64,000 bases of DNA from Paenibacillus sp. RUD330 (lineage in GTDB: Bacteria; Bacillota; Bacilli; Paenibacillales; Paenibacillaceae), in assembly GCF_002243345.2 (NCBI RefSeq), contig NZ_CP022655.2, positions 5,016,001 through 5,080,000 of the forward strand, in the 5' to 3' direction. Position numbers and translations under genes: made by a program. The first letter of the stretch is position 1; the number at the start of each line of letters is the position of its first letter. The notes beneath the pieces are model-generated. The model did not search any database. It was not told the DNA's origin and saw nothing but the letters and a program-made list of their open reading frames with translations. Positions 50,826 to 59,116 of the stretch are shown piece after piece.

Positions 50826-51653
50826 CTAGCCGCGCATGTTGTTGGCCATGCCCAGCATCGAATCGGCGGAGGTCAGCGCCCTGGCGCTCAACTGATAAGC
50901 CCTCTGCACGTTCAGAAGCTCGGTCATCTCATCCACGACGTTGACGTTGGATTGCTCGACATACCCTTGGCGGACAGCGATTCCGCTGTCGGGACCGGCT
51001 GCGGCGGCGGTCAGCACGTCGCCGGCCGCAAGTCCGTCCGGGACGACAAACAGGTTGTCCTCCACCGGAGTGAGCAGCTCGGGACGAGCAGGAGATGCAA
51101 GGCTCAGCTGCCCGAGATTCTCGCGGGTTCCGTCTGCATGCACGCCTTCCACGACGCCTTCGCCGCTGATCTGCAGCGTGACGCCGGCTGGAACGACGAT
51201 CGGTCCAGGCTGGCCTGCGCCTCCCCGAGTGCCGAGAACAGGATACCCCGCTTCTGTCGCCAGTATCGTATCACCGTTGCCTCTCACCGTCAACTGGAAG
51301 GCGCCGCTGCGGGTATAGGCCGTTTTGCCGTCAGCCGCCACCTGGAAGAGCGCATTTCCTTCGATCGCCAGATCCGTAGCGGTGCCGGTCTCCTTGAGCG
51401 AGCCTTGGGTCATGTCTGGTCCGAGCTGCAGGAAACGGGCGCCCCAGCCCTGGTTGTAGCCCATCGGTCCGATGCGGCCGTCCTTGCGGAACGCCTCGGG
51501 CTGCTGCTTGGCGTTCGTGAGCAGATCCTCGAACGTGCCTTGCTTGCGTTTATAGCCTGCCGTATTCACGTTGGCGATATTCTCGGCCAGCAGGTCAAGC
51601 CGCTGCTGCAGAGCGTTCATCGTTACCGACGCATTGATTATCGATCCGTTCAT
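50826..51653 (-). CDS. flhP: Flagellar hook-basal body protein FlhP (FlgG-like)
   Basis: FlhP is a rod protein, similar to FlgG. The 275 residues start with the rod/hook motif (NALQQRLDLLAENIANVNTAGYKRKQG) and end with the matching C-terminal helix (YVEQSNVNVVDEMTELLNVQ, then RAYQLSARALTSADSM). A surface domain with GNALFQVAADGKTAYTRSG lies in the middle. GAGGAGG precedes ATG 51653. It follows flhO by 13 bases; both belong to one unit. Confidence 0.95.
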   Translation of the reverse strand: MNGSIINASVTMNALQQRLDLLAENIANVNTAGYKRKQGTFEDLLTNAKQQPEAFRKDGRIGPMGYNQGWGARFLQLGPDMTQGSLKETGTATDLAIEGNALFQVAADGKTAYTRSGAFQLTVRGNGDTILATEAGYPVLGTRGGAGQPGPIVVPAGVTLQISGEGVVEGVHADGTRENLGQLSLASPARPELLTPVEDNLFVVPDGLAAGDVLTAAAAGPDSGIAVRQGYVEQSNVNVVDEMTELLNVQRAYQLSARALTSADSMLGMANNMRG

Positions 51654-51666
51654 CTGCCGTTCCTCC

Positions 51667-52527
51667 TCACACCTTGCCGACTTCGTTGACGGCCTTCTCC
51701 AGGCTCTTGTCGTAATACTGGACGACCTTCTGATTCGCCTCGTAGGCTCTCAGGGCGCCCATCATATCCACCATCGCCTGGGTGGCATCGACGTTGGACC
51801 GCTCCGTATATCCCTGACGGACTTCCACTCCGTCCGCCGCCGTCGCCGGAGCCGCGCCGCCCTGCCCGTCAAGACGGAACTTGCCGTCTCCTTCGCGGAC
51901 CAGGTCCTGGACGCGGTCGACTCTCGTAACCAGCAGCGATCTGCCTGTAGCCGCGCCGTCGGCATCCGTGAAATCGTAGGCGCCGTTCAGCTTCAGCGAA
52001 TCCATGGAGGTACCGGCCGGGAACGTCACCGGGCGGTTGTTCTTGCCGAGAACGGCCGAGCCGTCCGCCGTGAGCAGGGAGCCGTCCGCCGCCAGGTGGA
52101 ATTGTCCGCCTCTCGTGTAGCGGGTCTGTCCGTCCGCGTCCTGCACGGTGAAGTAGGCCTGCGGCCTGTACGTCACCGTTCCGTCTTGCGCGACGGATTT
52201 GCCGGAAGCGTCGAACACGGTGCCCGGGACCTCGATATTGGAGGCGATGGCGAAGTCGGATGCCCGATCCGTCTTGTTGAGGTCGCCCTGCACCTGCAGC
52301 GCGATGCTCTCCTCTGCCAGCACTCCGGTGCTGAGGCGTCCGATCCGGCGCGAAGGCTCATCGTTCTTGCCGGTCATGGACAGCAGCATGTCCGGAAAGG
52401 AGCGGTTCAGCGCATTGCTCTGCTTGTATCCCGTCGTATTGAGATTGGCGATATTCGTCGTTACCGTGTCATGCACGCGCTGCTGGGCTACCATGCCTGC
52501 CGCTGCCGTGTACAATCCTCTGAGCAT
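51667..52527 (-). CDS. flhO: Flagellar hook-basal body protein FlhO (FlgF/FlgG-like)
   Basis: FlhO is the partner rod protein. The 286 residues have the N-terminal motif LYTAAAGMVAQQRVHDTVTTN followed by ANLNTTGYKQ, and the C-terminal RQGYTERSNVDATQAMVDMM. AAGGGGAG lies six bases before the ATG at 52527. A perfect SigD -10 octamer is 55 bases upstream, matching SigD control of flhOP in Bacillus subtilis. It lies between mbl and flhP, as in Bacillus. Confidence 0.95.
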   Translation of the reverse strand: MLRGLYTAAAGMVAQQRVHDTVTTNIANLNTTGYKQSNALNRSFPDMLLSMTGKNDEPSRRIGRLSTGVLAEESIALQVQGDLNKTDRASDFAIASNIEVPGTVFDASGKSVAQDGTVTYRPQAYFTVQDADGQTRYTRGGQFHLAADGSLLTADGSAVLGKNNRPVTFPAGTSMDSLKLNGAYDFTDADGAATGRSLLVTRVDRVQDLVREGDGKFRLDGQGGAAPATAADGVEVRQGYTERSNVDATQAMVDMMGALRAYEANQKVVQYYDKSLEKAVNEVGKV

Positions 52528-52582
52528 CCGGTTCTCCCCTTGCCTGTATGATGAAAGATGAAAGGATGAAAGTCTTATTGTT

Positions 52583-52590
52583 ATATCGGC
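52583..52590 (-). promoter_or_regulatory. SigD -10 element upstream of flhO
   Basis: GCCGATAT on the minus strand is a perfect SigD -10. The -35 at 15 bases reads TCAT, weak. It lies between the palindrome at 52613-52669 and flhO. Confidence 0.55.
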
Positions 52591-52612
52591 AGCAGCCGCC
52601 CATCCATGAAGA

Positions 52613-52669
52613 GCGGCCCGCCCTTCGCGCTCCGCAGCTCCGGGAGGAGCGGCTCGCGAGGGGCGGGCC
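52613..52669 (-). terminator. Long GC-rich palindrome between mbl and flhO
   Basis: GGCCCGCCC/GGGCGGGCC arms with further GC-rich pairing (CTCCGCAGCTCC against GGAGCGGC) make a stem of over 20 bp. No T-run follows, so intrinsic termination is uncertain; it may instead slow decay or pause transcription after mbl. Confidence 0.5.
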
Positions 52670-52684
52670 TTCGGTCGCCGGACT

Positions 52685-53689
52685 CTAGAAGCGCGCCTTC
52701 TTGCGCGACATCCGGTCCAGATGGTCCAGCATGAATCCGGTGCCTTTCACGACGCAGTGCATCGGGTCTTCCGCGACGAGCACCGGCACCTTGAGCTCAT
52801 CTGCCATGAGCAGATCCAGCCCGTCCAGCAGGGCGCCTCCGCCGGTCAGAATGACGCCGCGGTCGATGATGTCCGCAGACAATTCGGGAGGCGTGCGCTC
52901 CAGCACGGACTTGGCGGCAGCTACGATGGAGGCGACGGAATCGTGCAGCGCTTCCCGGACCTCCTCCGAGTGGATGGAGATGGTCTGCGGAAGCCCTGTT
53001 ACCATATCGCGGCCCCGGATGTCGATGGCCTCGTTGCGTCCGCCTGCGTATACCGATCCGATGCGCATCTTGATGCTCTCGCTTGTCCGTTCTCCGACCA
53101 GAAGCTTGTACTTCGCCTTGATGTAGCGGGCAATATCGGAATCGAACGTATCGCCGGCCACCTTGATCGAGGAAGAAGTCACGATGTCGCCCATGGACAG
53201 GACGGCCACATCCGTCGTGCCCCCGCCGATATCGACGACCATGTTGCCGCTGGGCTGATAAATGTCCATGCCGGCTCCGATCGCGGCCGCCTTGGGTTCT
53301 TCTTCCATATAGACCTCTTTGGCTCCGCAGCGCTCGGCCGCTTCCCGGATCGCCTTCTGCTCCACCGACGTGATGTTGGTAGGGGCGCAAATGAGAATAC
53401 GCGGACGGCTGTACCAGCTCCGTCCGCCGATGCGGTCAATGAAAGCCTTGAGCATCATTTCCGTAATTTCGAAGTCCGCGATGACTCCATCCCGAAGCGG
53501 GCGGATGGCGACGATATTCCCAGGTGTCCTGCCGACCATCCGGTACGCCTCGTCCCCGACGGCCAGCACCCGCTTGGTGCCGGTTTCAACGGCGACTACG
53601 GACGGCTCGTCGAGCACGACGCCTCTGCCTTTTACATGAATGGACACGTTGGCGGTGCCCAGATCGATTCCGATATCCTTGCTCAGCAT
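52685..53689 (-). CDS. mbl: MreB-like actin homologue Mbl
   Basis: Mbl forms membrane-bound filaments that guide lateral wall synthesis. The 334 residues have the actin-fold phosphate loops IGIDLGTANVSIHV and VVDIGGGTTDVAVLSMG, and the adenosine loop ILTGGGALLDGLD. Length matches MreB-family proteins. Position between spoIIID and flhO identifies it as Mbl and not MreB. ATG 53689 has GGGGA about ten bases upstream. Confidence 0.95.
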   Translation of the reverse strand: MLSKDIGIDLGTANVSIHVKGRGVVLDEPSVVAVETGTKRVLAVGDEAYRMVGRTPGNIVAIRPLRDGVIADFEITEMMLKAFIDRIGGRSWYSRPRILICAPTNITSVEQKAIREAAERCGAKEVYMEEEPKAAAIGAGMDIYQPSGNMVVDIGGGTTDVAVLSMGDIVTSSSIKVAGDTFDSDIARYIKAKYKLLVGERTSESIKMRIGSVYAGGRNEAIDIRGRDMVTGLPQTISIHSEEVREALHDSVASIVAAAKSVLERTPPELSADIIDRGVILTGGGALLDGLDLLMADELKVPVLVAEDPMHCVVKGTGFMLDHLDRMSRKKARF

Positions 53690-53789
53690 ACGTCCGAAGT
53701 CCCCTAACGAATAATGTGGAAGTTCATACCCCCATTATTCGCTAATAACCTCGTTTTTCCTCTGATTTTGTCAAAAAATTTTACCAAAA

Positions 53790-53812
53790 GGCCTCCCGTG
53801 AAAGGGGAGGCC
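53790..53812 (-). terminator. Terminator of spoIIID
   Basis: GGCCTCCC/GGGAGGCC stem, a 7-base loop and TTTTGG followed by more T on the minus strand, 15 bases past the spoIIID stop. Confidence 0.85.
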
Positions 53813-53827
53813 GGAATGCGGCCGTTT

Positions 53828-54112
53828 TTACCGTTTTCCTGCGGCCAGCACCTCGCGGCGCTTGGTGCTTTTCTTGTACTTGATCTTCGTCGCCTCGCCG
53901 CCCCGGAGATGGCGGATGGACTTGTGGTACTCCAGGATGTGCTTCACTTGATCGGCCAGATCGGGATTGATTTCCGGCAGCCGCTCGGTGAGATCCTTGT
54001 GCACCGTGCTCTTCGATACCCCGAACTCCTTGGCGATCGTGCGCACCGTATGCTTGGTCTCCACGATGCACCGGCCAATCTTGATGGTCCGCTCTTTGAT
54101 GTAATCGTGCAC
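53828..54112 (-). CDS. spoIIID: Sporulation transcription factor SpoIIID
   Basis: SpoIIID is a mother-cell DNA-binding regulator that acts between SigE and SigK. The 94 residues match it strongly: the helix-turn-helix TVRTIAKEFGVSKSTVHKDL and a basic C-terminal tail (KYKKSTKRREVLAAGKR). The start is GTG 54112, seven bases after GGAGG. A SigE-like promoter lies 36 bases upstream. A terminator separates it from mbl. Confidence 0.97.
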   Translation of the reverse strand: MHDYIKERTIKIGRCIVETKHTVRTIAKEFGVSKSTVHKDLTERLPEINPDLADQVKHILEYHKSIRHLRGGEATKIKYKKSTKRREVLAAGKR

Positions 54113-54147
54113 GTTCCCGCCTCCCTAACTCGTTTTAAGATTGGTAC

Positions 54148-54175
54148 ATTATATGAGAGGGGCGGGTAGATATTC
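54148..54175 (-). promoter_or_regulatory. SigE-type promoter of spoIIID
   Basis: Minus strand GAATATC (54175-54169), a 13-base spacer, then CATATAAT (54155-54148). The SigE consensus is about KMATATT and CATACAAT/CT, so one base differs in each element. Confidence 0.7.
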
Positions 54176-54344
54176 TTTGTGGCCAAGCACTAGGTACTAA
54201 ATCCGTCCAATTTGTTCGCAAATGGCCTCCCGGCGGACAGCCCGGGCCGTGCAAGCAGTCCCGGCATCGACATGGCGGAGATGGCTTGGGCAAAGGATCG
54301 GCGGAGAAAAACTCGATGCCGAAGCCGTCTTTTTTTCATCCAAG

Positions 54345-54378
54345 CAAAAAAATCCCCGAAGCCGAGGCTTCAGGGATC
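54345..54378 (-). terminator. Terminator of spoIIQ
   Basis: ATCCCTGAAGCC/GGCTTCGGGGAT stem with one mismatch, followed by seven T on the minus strand, 10 bases past the spoIIQ stop. Confidence 0.87.
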
Positions 54379-54387
54379 GGGAACGGC

Positions 54388-55161
54388 TTATTCGGAATCG
54401 TCGCTCGATGCGGCGCTGCTGTCCTGGCTGGCCGCCGGAGCGAGCGCGGGCAGGACCGAATTCGGATTGACATGCTCGTTGTTCTTGAGGAGCGCGAAGT
54501 GCAGGTGTACGCCCAGATCTTTCTGCAGCTCGTTCTTGCCTGCCTTGCCGATCACCGTGCTTTGCTTGACGTCGTCGCCTTGCTTGACCGTCACACCCGT
54601 CAGGCTCTGGTAGACCGAGACGTATCCGCCCGAGTGGGTGATCTCCACGACCGTGCCGTTGGTCGGCTGATCCTGCACCAGCGTCACTTTGCCGCTCAGC
54701 ACCGCCTGCACGTCGAACGGCTGGTCGTCGCTGCGGGCCAGGTCGATGCCGGTATTGGCGGAGAACGTGTTGCCCTGCTCGACCATCGCGGCGTCCTGCT
54801 CGGCAGGAGTGGCGGCAGCATCGAAGTAGCCGCGCTTCACCGTGACGTCAGCCGTGCTGGCTACCGGCCATTTCGCCGTCTCGCCAGGCACCGGCTTCAC
54901 TGTCACCGGCTCCGGCTGCTGCTCTCCGCCTTGCGCCACTGCGGTCGTATCGGGAGTCTCGGTAGTCGAAGTCTTCTTGTCGTCTCCCTGATAGAGCCAC
55001 ATGACGGTTACGATGATTGCTGCCGCGGCGACGAACAGTGCCGGAGAGATCCACTTGCGCGACAGGGTCTTCTTGTAGGCTGAAGATGGAGCGGAGTTTC
55101 TTCCTCCCAGATTTGGTTTAGGAGGCTCTTGCTTTTGGTTTTTTTGATCTTGTTCATTCAT
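54388..55161 (-). CDS. spoIIQ: Stage II sporulation protein SpoIIQ (LytM/M23 fold)
   Basis: SpoIIQ is a forespore membrane protein that binds SpoIIIAH across the engulfment septum. The 257 residues have a basic N-terminus, one membrane segment (residues 36-55), a Thr/Gln-rich stalk and an M23 domain from about residue 110. The first zinc-ligand site reads NTGID instead of HxGxD, while HLHF is kept, so it is probably inactive as an endopeptidase, like the Bacillus subtilis protein. ATG 55161 follows GAGGTGA. A SigF-like promoter lies just upstream. Confidence 0.92.
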   Translation of the reverse strand: MNEQDQKNQKQEPPKPNLGGRNSAPSSAYKKTLSRKWISPALFVAAAAIIVTVMWLYQGDDKKTSTTETPDTTAVAQGGEQQPEPVTVKPVPGETAKWPVASTADVTVKRGYFDAAATPAEQDAAMVEQGNTFSANTGIDLARSDDQPFDVQAVLSGKVTLVQDQPTNGTVVEITHSGGYVSVYQSLTGVTVKQGDDVKQSTVIGKAGKNELQKDLGVHLHFALLKNNEHVNPNSVLPALAPAASQDSSAASSDDSE

Positions 55162-55181
55162 TTTCTATCACCTCACTAGCC

Positions 55182-55209
55182 ATTGTTGCCGGATCAGCTA
55201 GGTTTATAC
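55182..55209 (-). promoter_or_regulatory. SigF-type promoter of spoIIQ
   Basis: Minus strand GTATA (55209-55205), 14 bases, then GGCAACAAT (55190-55182), about 21 bases before the spoIIQ ATG. This fits the GTATA / GGNNANAAT-type pattern of SigF; spoIIQ is SigF-dependent in Bacillus subtilis. Confidence 0.6.
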
Positions 55210-55253
55210 GTAGGGCGATAGAGAATTTGCGAGGAGGGAGGAAGATGGGCTTC

Positions 55254-56591
55254 CTAGCTGCTCATGCGGGGGAGATCGTTCTCCCTCACGACCGCGGTTC
55301 CGGTATAGTAGTGGGACAGAATCTGATAGGCGGTGCTGCCCTTCTTCGCCATGCCGTCCGCGCCCCACTGGCTCATCCCGACTCCGTGGCCGTAGCCATA
55401 AGTCGTGATCTCGATATTTTTGCCGCTGATCTTCCAGGTGAACTGAGAGGATGCCAGTCCCAGCTTCTCCCGGGCCTCGCGGCCTGTGAACGTGGCGTCT
55501 CCCGCTGCCAGCTCGCGTATTCTTCTGCCGTCCGTCGTATCGAGCACCCGCAAGCTGCGAGCCGGCGTGCTGCCGCTTAGGCCGAGCTTCTGGTAGAAGG
55601 ACGCCAGCGGCATCGTCGTCGTCTCCTTATATTCCGGAGACAGGGACTTGTCCCACGGGCTGGCCACGCTGCGGAGATAGGGAAGGCTGGCATCCCAGTA
55701 ATCCTCTGAATTTTCGGTATACCCGTTGCTGGTGGAAAAGAACAGGGCCTGAATCGGACTTCCCTGATAGGTGACGATTTCCCCTCTCGTCCCTTGGACG
55801 GCTTCGTTCAGCTTCGTCAGATTCGCCTCCCGCTCCTTGCCGCTCCAGCGGGCAAGCAGCTGCTTCATCGGGATGTACACCTGATGTGCGGTCGTGTCCG
55901 TGACATCCGCCCCCTTCACCGGCATGCCGCTGACGTCGCCGGAAGCGAGCCTCCGGACGATATACGTGCGGGCGGCGATCGCCTGCGCCTTGAGCGCTTC
56001 CGGCTCGAAGGAGATCGGCATCTCGCCGGCGATGACACCGCGGATATAGGTCTCCATCGGCACCTTCTCTATGCGCTTCTCCTTCGTCACATAGACGCGC
56101 ACCTGGGTCAGATCCAGCGCCGTCAGCTTCTTCGGCCCGGTAGAAGGCCGCGGCGCCGATCCCTGCGTTCCGGCCGGAGCCCCGCCGCCGGGGGCGACTC
56201 CCGTTGGCTGTCCCCCATCGGCCGGCCCGCCAGCCCCGCCGGCCGCTTCTACGGCGGTTCCGGATGCTTGTCCCCCATCGGCCGCCCCCGCAGCTCCGCC
56301 GGCCGCTTCGTTGGCGTCTGCCTGCCCGGCCTGCCGGGCGGCAGCGCTGCCGCCCGGCAGCTCCACGCCGGTTGCTTCCGGCCCCGGAATCAAGGCTTGC
56401 TCTTGCTGCCGGGCATTCGTCCCGCCATCCTGCGACTTGGCGACGATAAATCCCGGAATCAGGATCGCGGCCGCCGTAAGGACGCTTACCGAAGCCAGCG
56501 CCATTGCCGACATCCCCTGACGTTCCGCTCCGCCTCCGAAAGGCTTCCCTCGCAAACTCGTCTTCCTTGTTCCTGTCGCGCGCTTTTTCAT
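55254..56591 (-). CDS. spoIID: Stage II sporulation protein SpoIID (lytic transglycosylase)
   Basis: SpoIID cuts septal peptidoglycan during engulfment. The 445 residues have a basic N-terminus, a membrane segment (MALASVSVLTAAAILIPGFI), a long Gly/Ala/Gln-rich linker (about 90 residues, longer than in Bacillus) and the SpoIID domain. That domain has VIAGEMPISFEPEALKAQAI with its conserved Glu, then STSNGYTENSEDYW and YGHGVGMSQWGADGMA. I use ATG 56591; a GTG at 56639 would add 16 residues but has a poorer ribosome-binding site. It lies between spoIIQ and the two-component genes. Confidence 0.93.
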   Translation of the reverse strand: MKKRATGTRKTSLRGKPFGGGAERQGMSAMALASVSVLTAAAILIPGFIVAKSQDGGTNARQQEQALIPGPEATGVELPGGSAAARQAGQADANEAAGGAAGAADGGQASGTAVEAAGGAGGPADGGQPTGVAPGGGAPAGTQGSAPRPSTGPKKLTALDLTQVRVYVTKEKRIEKVPMETYIRGVIAGEMPISFEPEALKAQAIAARTYIVRRLASGDVSGMPVKGADVTDTTAHQVYIPMKQLLARWSGKEREANLTKLNEAVQGTRGEIVTYQGSPIQALFFSTSNGYTENSEDYWDASLPYLRSVASPWDKSLSPEYKETTTMPLASFYQKLGLSGSTPARSLRVLDTTDGRRIRELAAGDATFTGREAREKLGLASSQFTWKISGKNIEITTYGYGHGVGMSQWGADGMAKKGSTAYQILSHYYTGTAVVRENDLPRMSS

Positions 56592-56721
56592 CTTCGACGA
56601 ATTCCCTCCTCTATTTCTCTGCCAAGGCAAATGCTTCACGACCCGTCTCTAAAGACTATGAGCCGAGAAACATAGAATAGAACCGCCGATAGGCCGCTTG
56701 AGAGAGGTGCCGCGAGAAACG

Positions 56722-56750
56722 AAAAAAGCGATGCCGGATGGCATCGCTGC
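56722..56750 (-). terminator. Terminator after the histidine kinase operon
   Basis: AGCGATGCC/GGCATCGCT stem with a 4-base loop and TTTTTT on the minus strand, downstream of the kinase stop. The remaining gap to spoIID shows no gene. Confidence 0.88.
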
Positions 56751-56870
56751 TGAAAGACCCGCCGTGGGGCCGAGCCTGGCGGCCCTTGAACATGCCGGCA
56801 TGCAGCCGGCCGATCAGGCTTCCAGGCAAACAGATTGCGGAATGTCCTGCGCTCCAGCCGGCTCCAGGCT

Positions 56871-58388
56871 TCAGTCCTGCGGCTCGGCGGCCGCCGCTTC
56901 GGCTCCGCCTCCGCCAGCCGAACGCTGGAGGCAGAAGGAAAAGGAGCTGCCCCGGCCCTGCTCGCTGCGGACCGCGATGCGGGAGCCGTGCGCATCCAGG
57001 ATATGCTTGACGATCGACAGCCCGATGCCCGTGCCGCCGCGCCCGGAACGGGCTTCATCCGTCTTGTAGAACCGCTCCCAGATGCGCTCCGTCTCCTCTG
57101 GCGACATGCCGATGCCTTCATCCCTTACCGTCAGGCAGGCTTGCTCCTCCTGCGCGTCCAGCGTTACATAGACAGTCGATCCTTTCGGCGAGAACGCCAT
57201 GGCGTTCTGGATCAGATTGACCATCACCTGCTCCAGACGGTGGGCGTCGCCTACGACCATCACCTTGCCGCTGCCGGCGGCAAGCCCGTCGCCGGCTCCC
57301 TCCCCGCTCCACTCCGGAGCCTGACCAGGCTCCGAGTCGACCCGGCCCTTGATCTCGTACCGGACTCCATGATGCCGGAAGGTGGATTCCATCCGCGCCA
57401 GCAGCAGCCTCACCGTCTCGGCCAGATCGAACTCCGCGGGCTGCACGTCGAACTGTCCGGACTCGATCTTGGACATGTCGAGCAGATCGTTCACGAGCTT
57501 CATCAGCCGGACGGTCTGCTCCTGGGTGATCTGCAAATAGCGGTCCGCCTTCTCCCCCGGTATCGTTCCGTCCAGAATCGCCTCCACATAACCATGGATG
57601 GATGTCAGCGGAGAGCGGAGATCATGGGAGACGTTGGCGAGAAAGTCGCGGCGGGTCTGTTCCAGCGCGCCGAGGTCTTCCGCCATGCGGTTGAGCGAGC
57701 CCGCCAATCGGCCGAGCTCGTCGGGAGAGGAATCGCGGATTGGCGTCTCAAAGTCTCCCTTGGCGAAGCGCTCCGCGCCGAGGCTCATGCGGCGGATCCG
57801 CGTCGTCATGTAGCGGGAGAACAGCCAGGAGAATACCGCCGATACGGCCAGCGCGACGGCGATGGCCAGCCAGCTCAGATTCTGCCAGCGGCGGAAGTCC
57901 CGCTGAAAGCCGGTCGAGAGCGAGACGACATAGCGGTCGATCGACGGCACGTACTGGGAGCTCACGATCCATTTGCCGGACTCGTTCTCGATCATCTGGG
58001 AGCGGAACTGGCCGCTGGAGCCGATATTGGCCTCGCTGATGATGGACTTGATCTCGCTGCCTGGCAAGGGCACGTCCCCGACCTGCATGTAGCGGCCGCT
58101 GCTGTCGATGACGAGAATGCTCTTCATCTGCGGAGGCACGACGACCTTGAGCGCCGTGCTGACCATGCTCTCGGTCCATCTCTCGGATGCGGCCGTCTCC
58201 AGCAGCTTGACCGTCCGCCGCAGCTCCGCCCCTTCCATGCCCTGCTGCCGGTCGAACATGTCGCGCCGGACGAGCTGCGTCGAAACCAGGTTGTAGACGA
58301 GGAACGTCACGCCGAGGATAGAGAGCGAGATAATCAGCACCTTGGCGAATATCGTATTGAGCCCGAGCCTTGCGGCCAGACGCCTCAT
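56871..58388 (-). CDS. Membrane sensor histidine kinase
   Basis: The 505-residue kinase has two membrane segments (residues 13-35 and 171-192) with an extracellular sensor of about 135 residues between. A HAMP domain (193-245), the HisKA box FLANVSHDLRSPL (His255) and a HATPase domain (VNLIQNAMAFS, RDEGIGMSPEE, GRGGTGIGLSIVKHI) follow. The last 20 residues are Ala/Glu-rich. Its ATG overlaps the regulator stop (ATGA). The signal is unknown; the genes upstream suggest a substrate of the ABC exporter or envelope stress. Confidence 0.92.
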   Translation of the reverse strand: MRRLAARLGLNTIFAKVLIISLSILGVTFLVYNLVSTQLVRRDMFDRQQGMEGAELRRTVKLLETAASERWTESMVSTALKVVVPPQMKSILVIDSSGRYMQVGDVPLPGSEIKSIISEANIGSSGQFRSQMIENESGKWIVSSQYVPSIDRYVVSLSTGFQRDFRRWQNLSWLAIAVALAVSAVFSWLFSRYMTTRIRRMSLGAERFAKGDFETPIRDSSPDELGRLAGSLNRMAEDLGALEQTRRDFLANVSHDLRSPLTSIHGYVEAILDGTIPGEKADRYLQITQEQTVRLMKLVNDLLDMSKIESGQFDVQPAEFDLAETVRLLLARMESTFRHHGVRYEIKGRVDSEPGQAPEWSGEGAGDGLAAGSGKVMVVGDAHRLEQVMVNLIQNAMAFSPKGSTVYVTLDAQEEQACLTVRDEGIGMSPEETERIWERFYKTDEARSGRGGTGIGLSIVKHILDAHGSRIAVRSEQGRGSSFSFCLQRSAGGGGAEAAAAEPQD

Positions 58389-59065
58389 GGCTGGACCTCG
58401 AACTTATAGCCGACGCCGCGCACGGTGGCGATGCGCCAGGACCGATGCTCGCCGATCTTGTCCCGGATGCGCTTGATGTGCACGTCGACCGTATTGGAAT
58501 CGCCGAAATAATCCATGCCCCAGATCTGCTGGAGCAGCTCCTCGCGGGTGAACACCTTGCCCGGCCGGGAAGCCATGCAGTAGAGCAGCTCGACCTCCTT
58601 CGGAGCGCTGCCCACATCCCGCCCTCGCACCGTCACGCGGTATTCGTTCACGTCGACGACGAGATCCGGGAAGGCCGCCTGCTCCTTGTACAAGGTCGGA
58701 TGCGTCCGCTTCAGGACGGCCCGGATCCGGGCCAGCAGCTCCTTCGGATCGAACGGCTTGACGAGGTAATCGTCCGCTCCCATGGAAAAGCCCTTCAGCT
58801 TGTCGTAGCCGTCCCCTTTGCCGGTCAGGAAAATGATCGGCACCGTGCTGGTCTGCCGGATTTCCTCGCATACGCTCCAGCCGTCGCGGCCCGGCATCAT
58901 GATATCCAGGACGACGAGATCGGGAATCTGCTCGTAGAACTTCCTGAGCCCGGCTGCGCCGTCGCCCGCCGTCGCGTACTGGAAGCCGTACCGCTGCAAG
59001 TACAGCTCCAGCAGGTCGCTGATCAGGGAATCGTCTTCTATGATCAAGATATAAGGCATTTTCAT
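58385..59065 (-). CDS. OmpR/PhoB-family response regulator
   Basis: The 226-residue regulator has a receiver domain (LIIEDDSLISD, phospho-acceptor Asp54 in VVLDIMMPGRDG, Lys in FLTGKGD) and a winged-helix DNA-binding domain (EVELLYCMASRPGKVFTREE, then SNTVDVHIKRIRDKIG). I chose ATG 59065, seven bases after GGAGG; the frame is open to 59110 without a site. It is 51 bases after the permease and overlaps the kinase start, so it belongs to the same unit and may regulate the exporter genes. Confidence 0.93.
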   Translation of the reverse strand: MKMPYILIIEDDSLISDLLELYLQRYGFQYATAGDGAAGLRKFYEQIPDLVVLDIMMPGRDGWSVCEEIRQTSTVPIIFLTGKGDGYDKLKGFSMGADDYLVKPFDPKELLARIRAVLKRTHPTLYKEQAAFPDLVVDVNEYRVTVRGRDVGSAPKEVELLYCMASRPGKVFTREELLQQIWGMDYFGDSNTVDVHIKRIRDKIGEHRSWRIATVRGVGYKFEVQP

Positions 59066-59116
59066 CTGGCTACCTCCGAGAGCGGGATCGGACTGTCTAT
59101 CCGTTGTCAATAGAAA

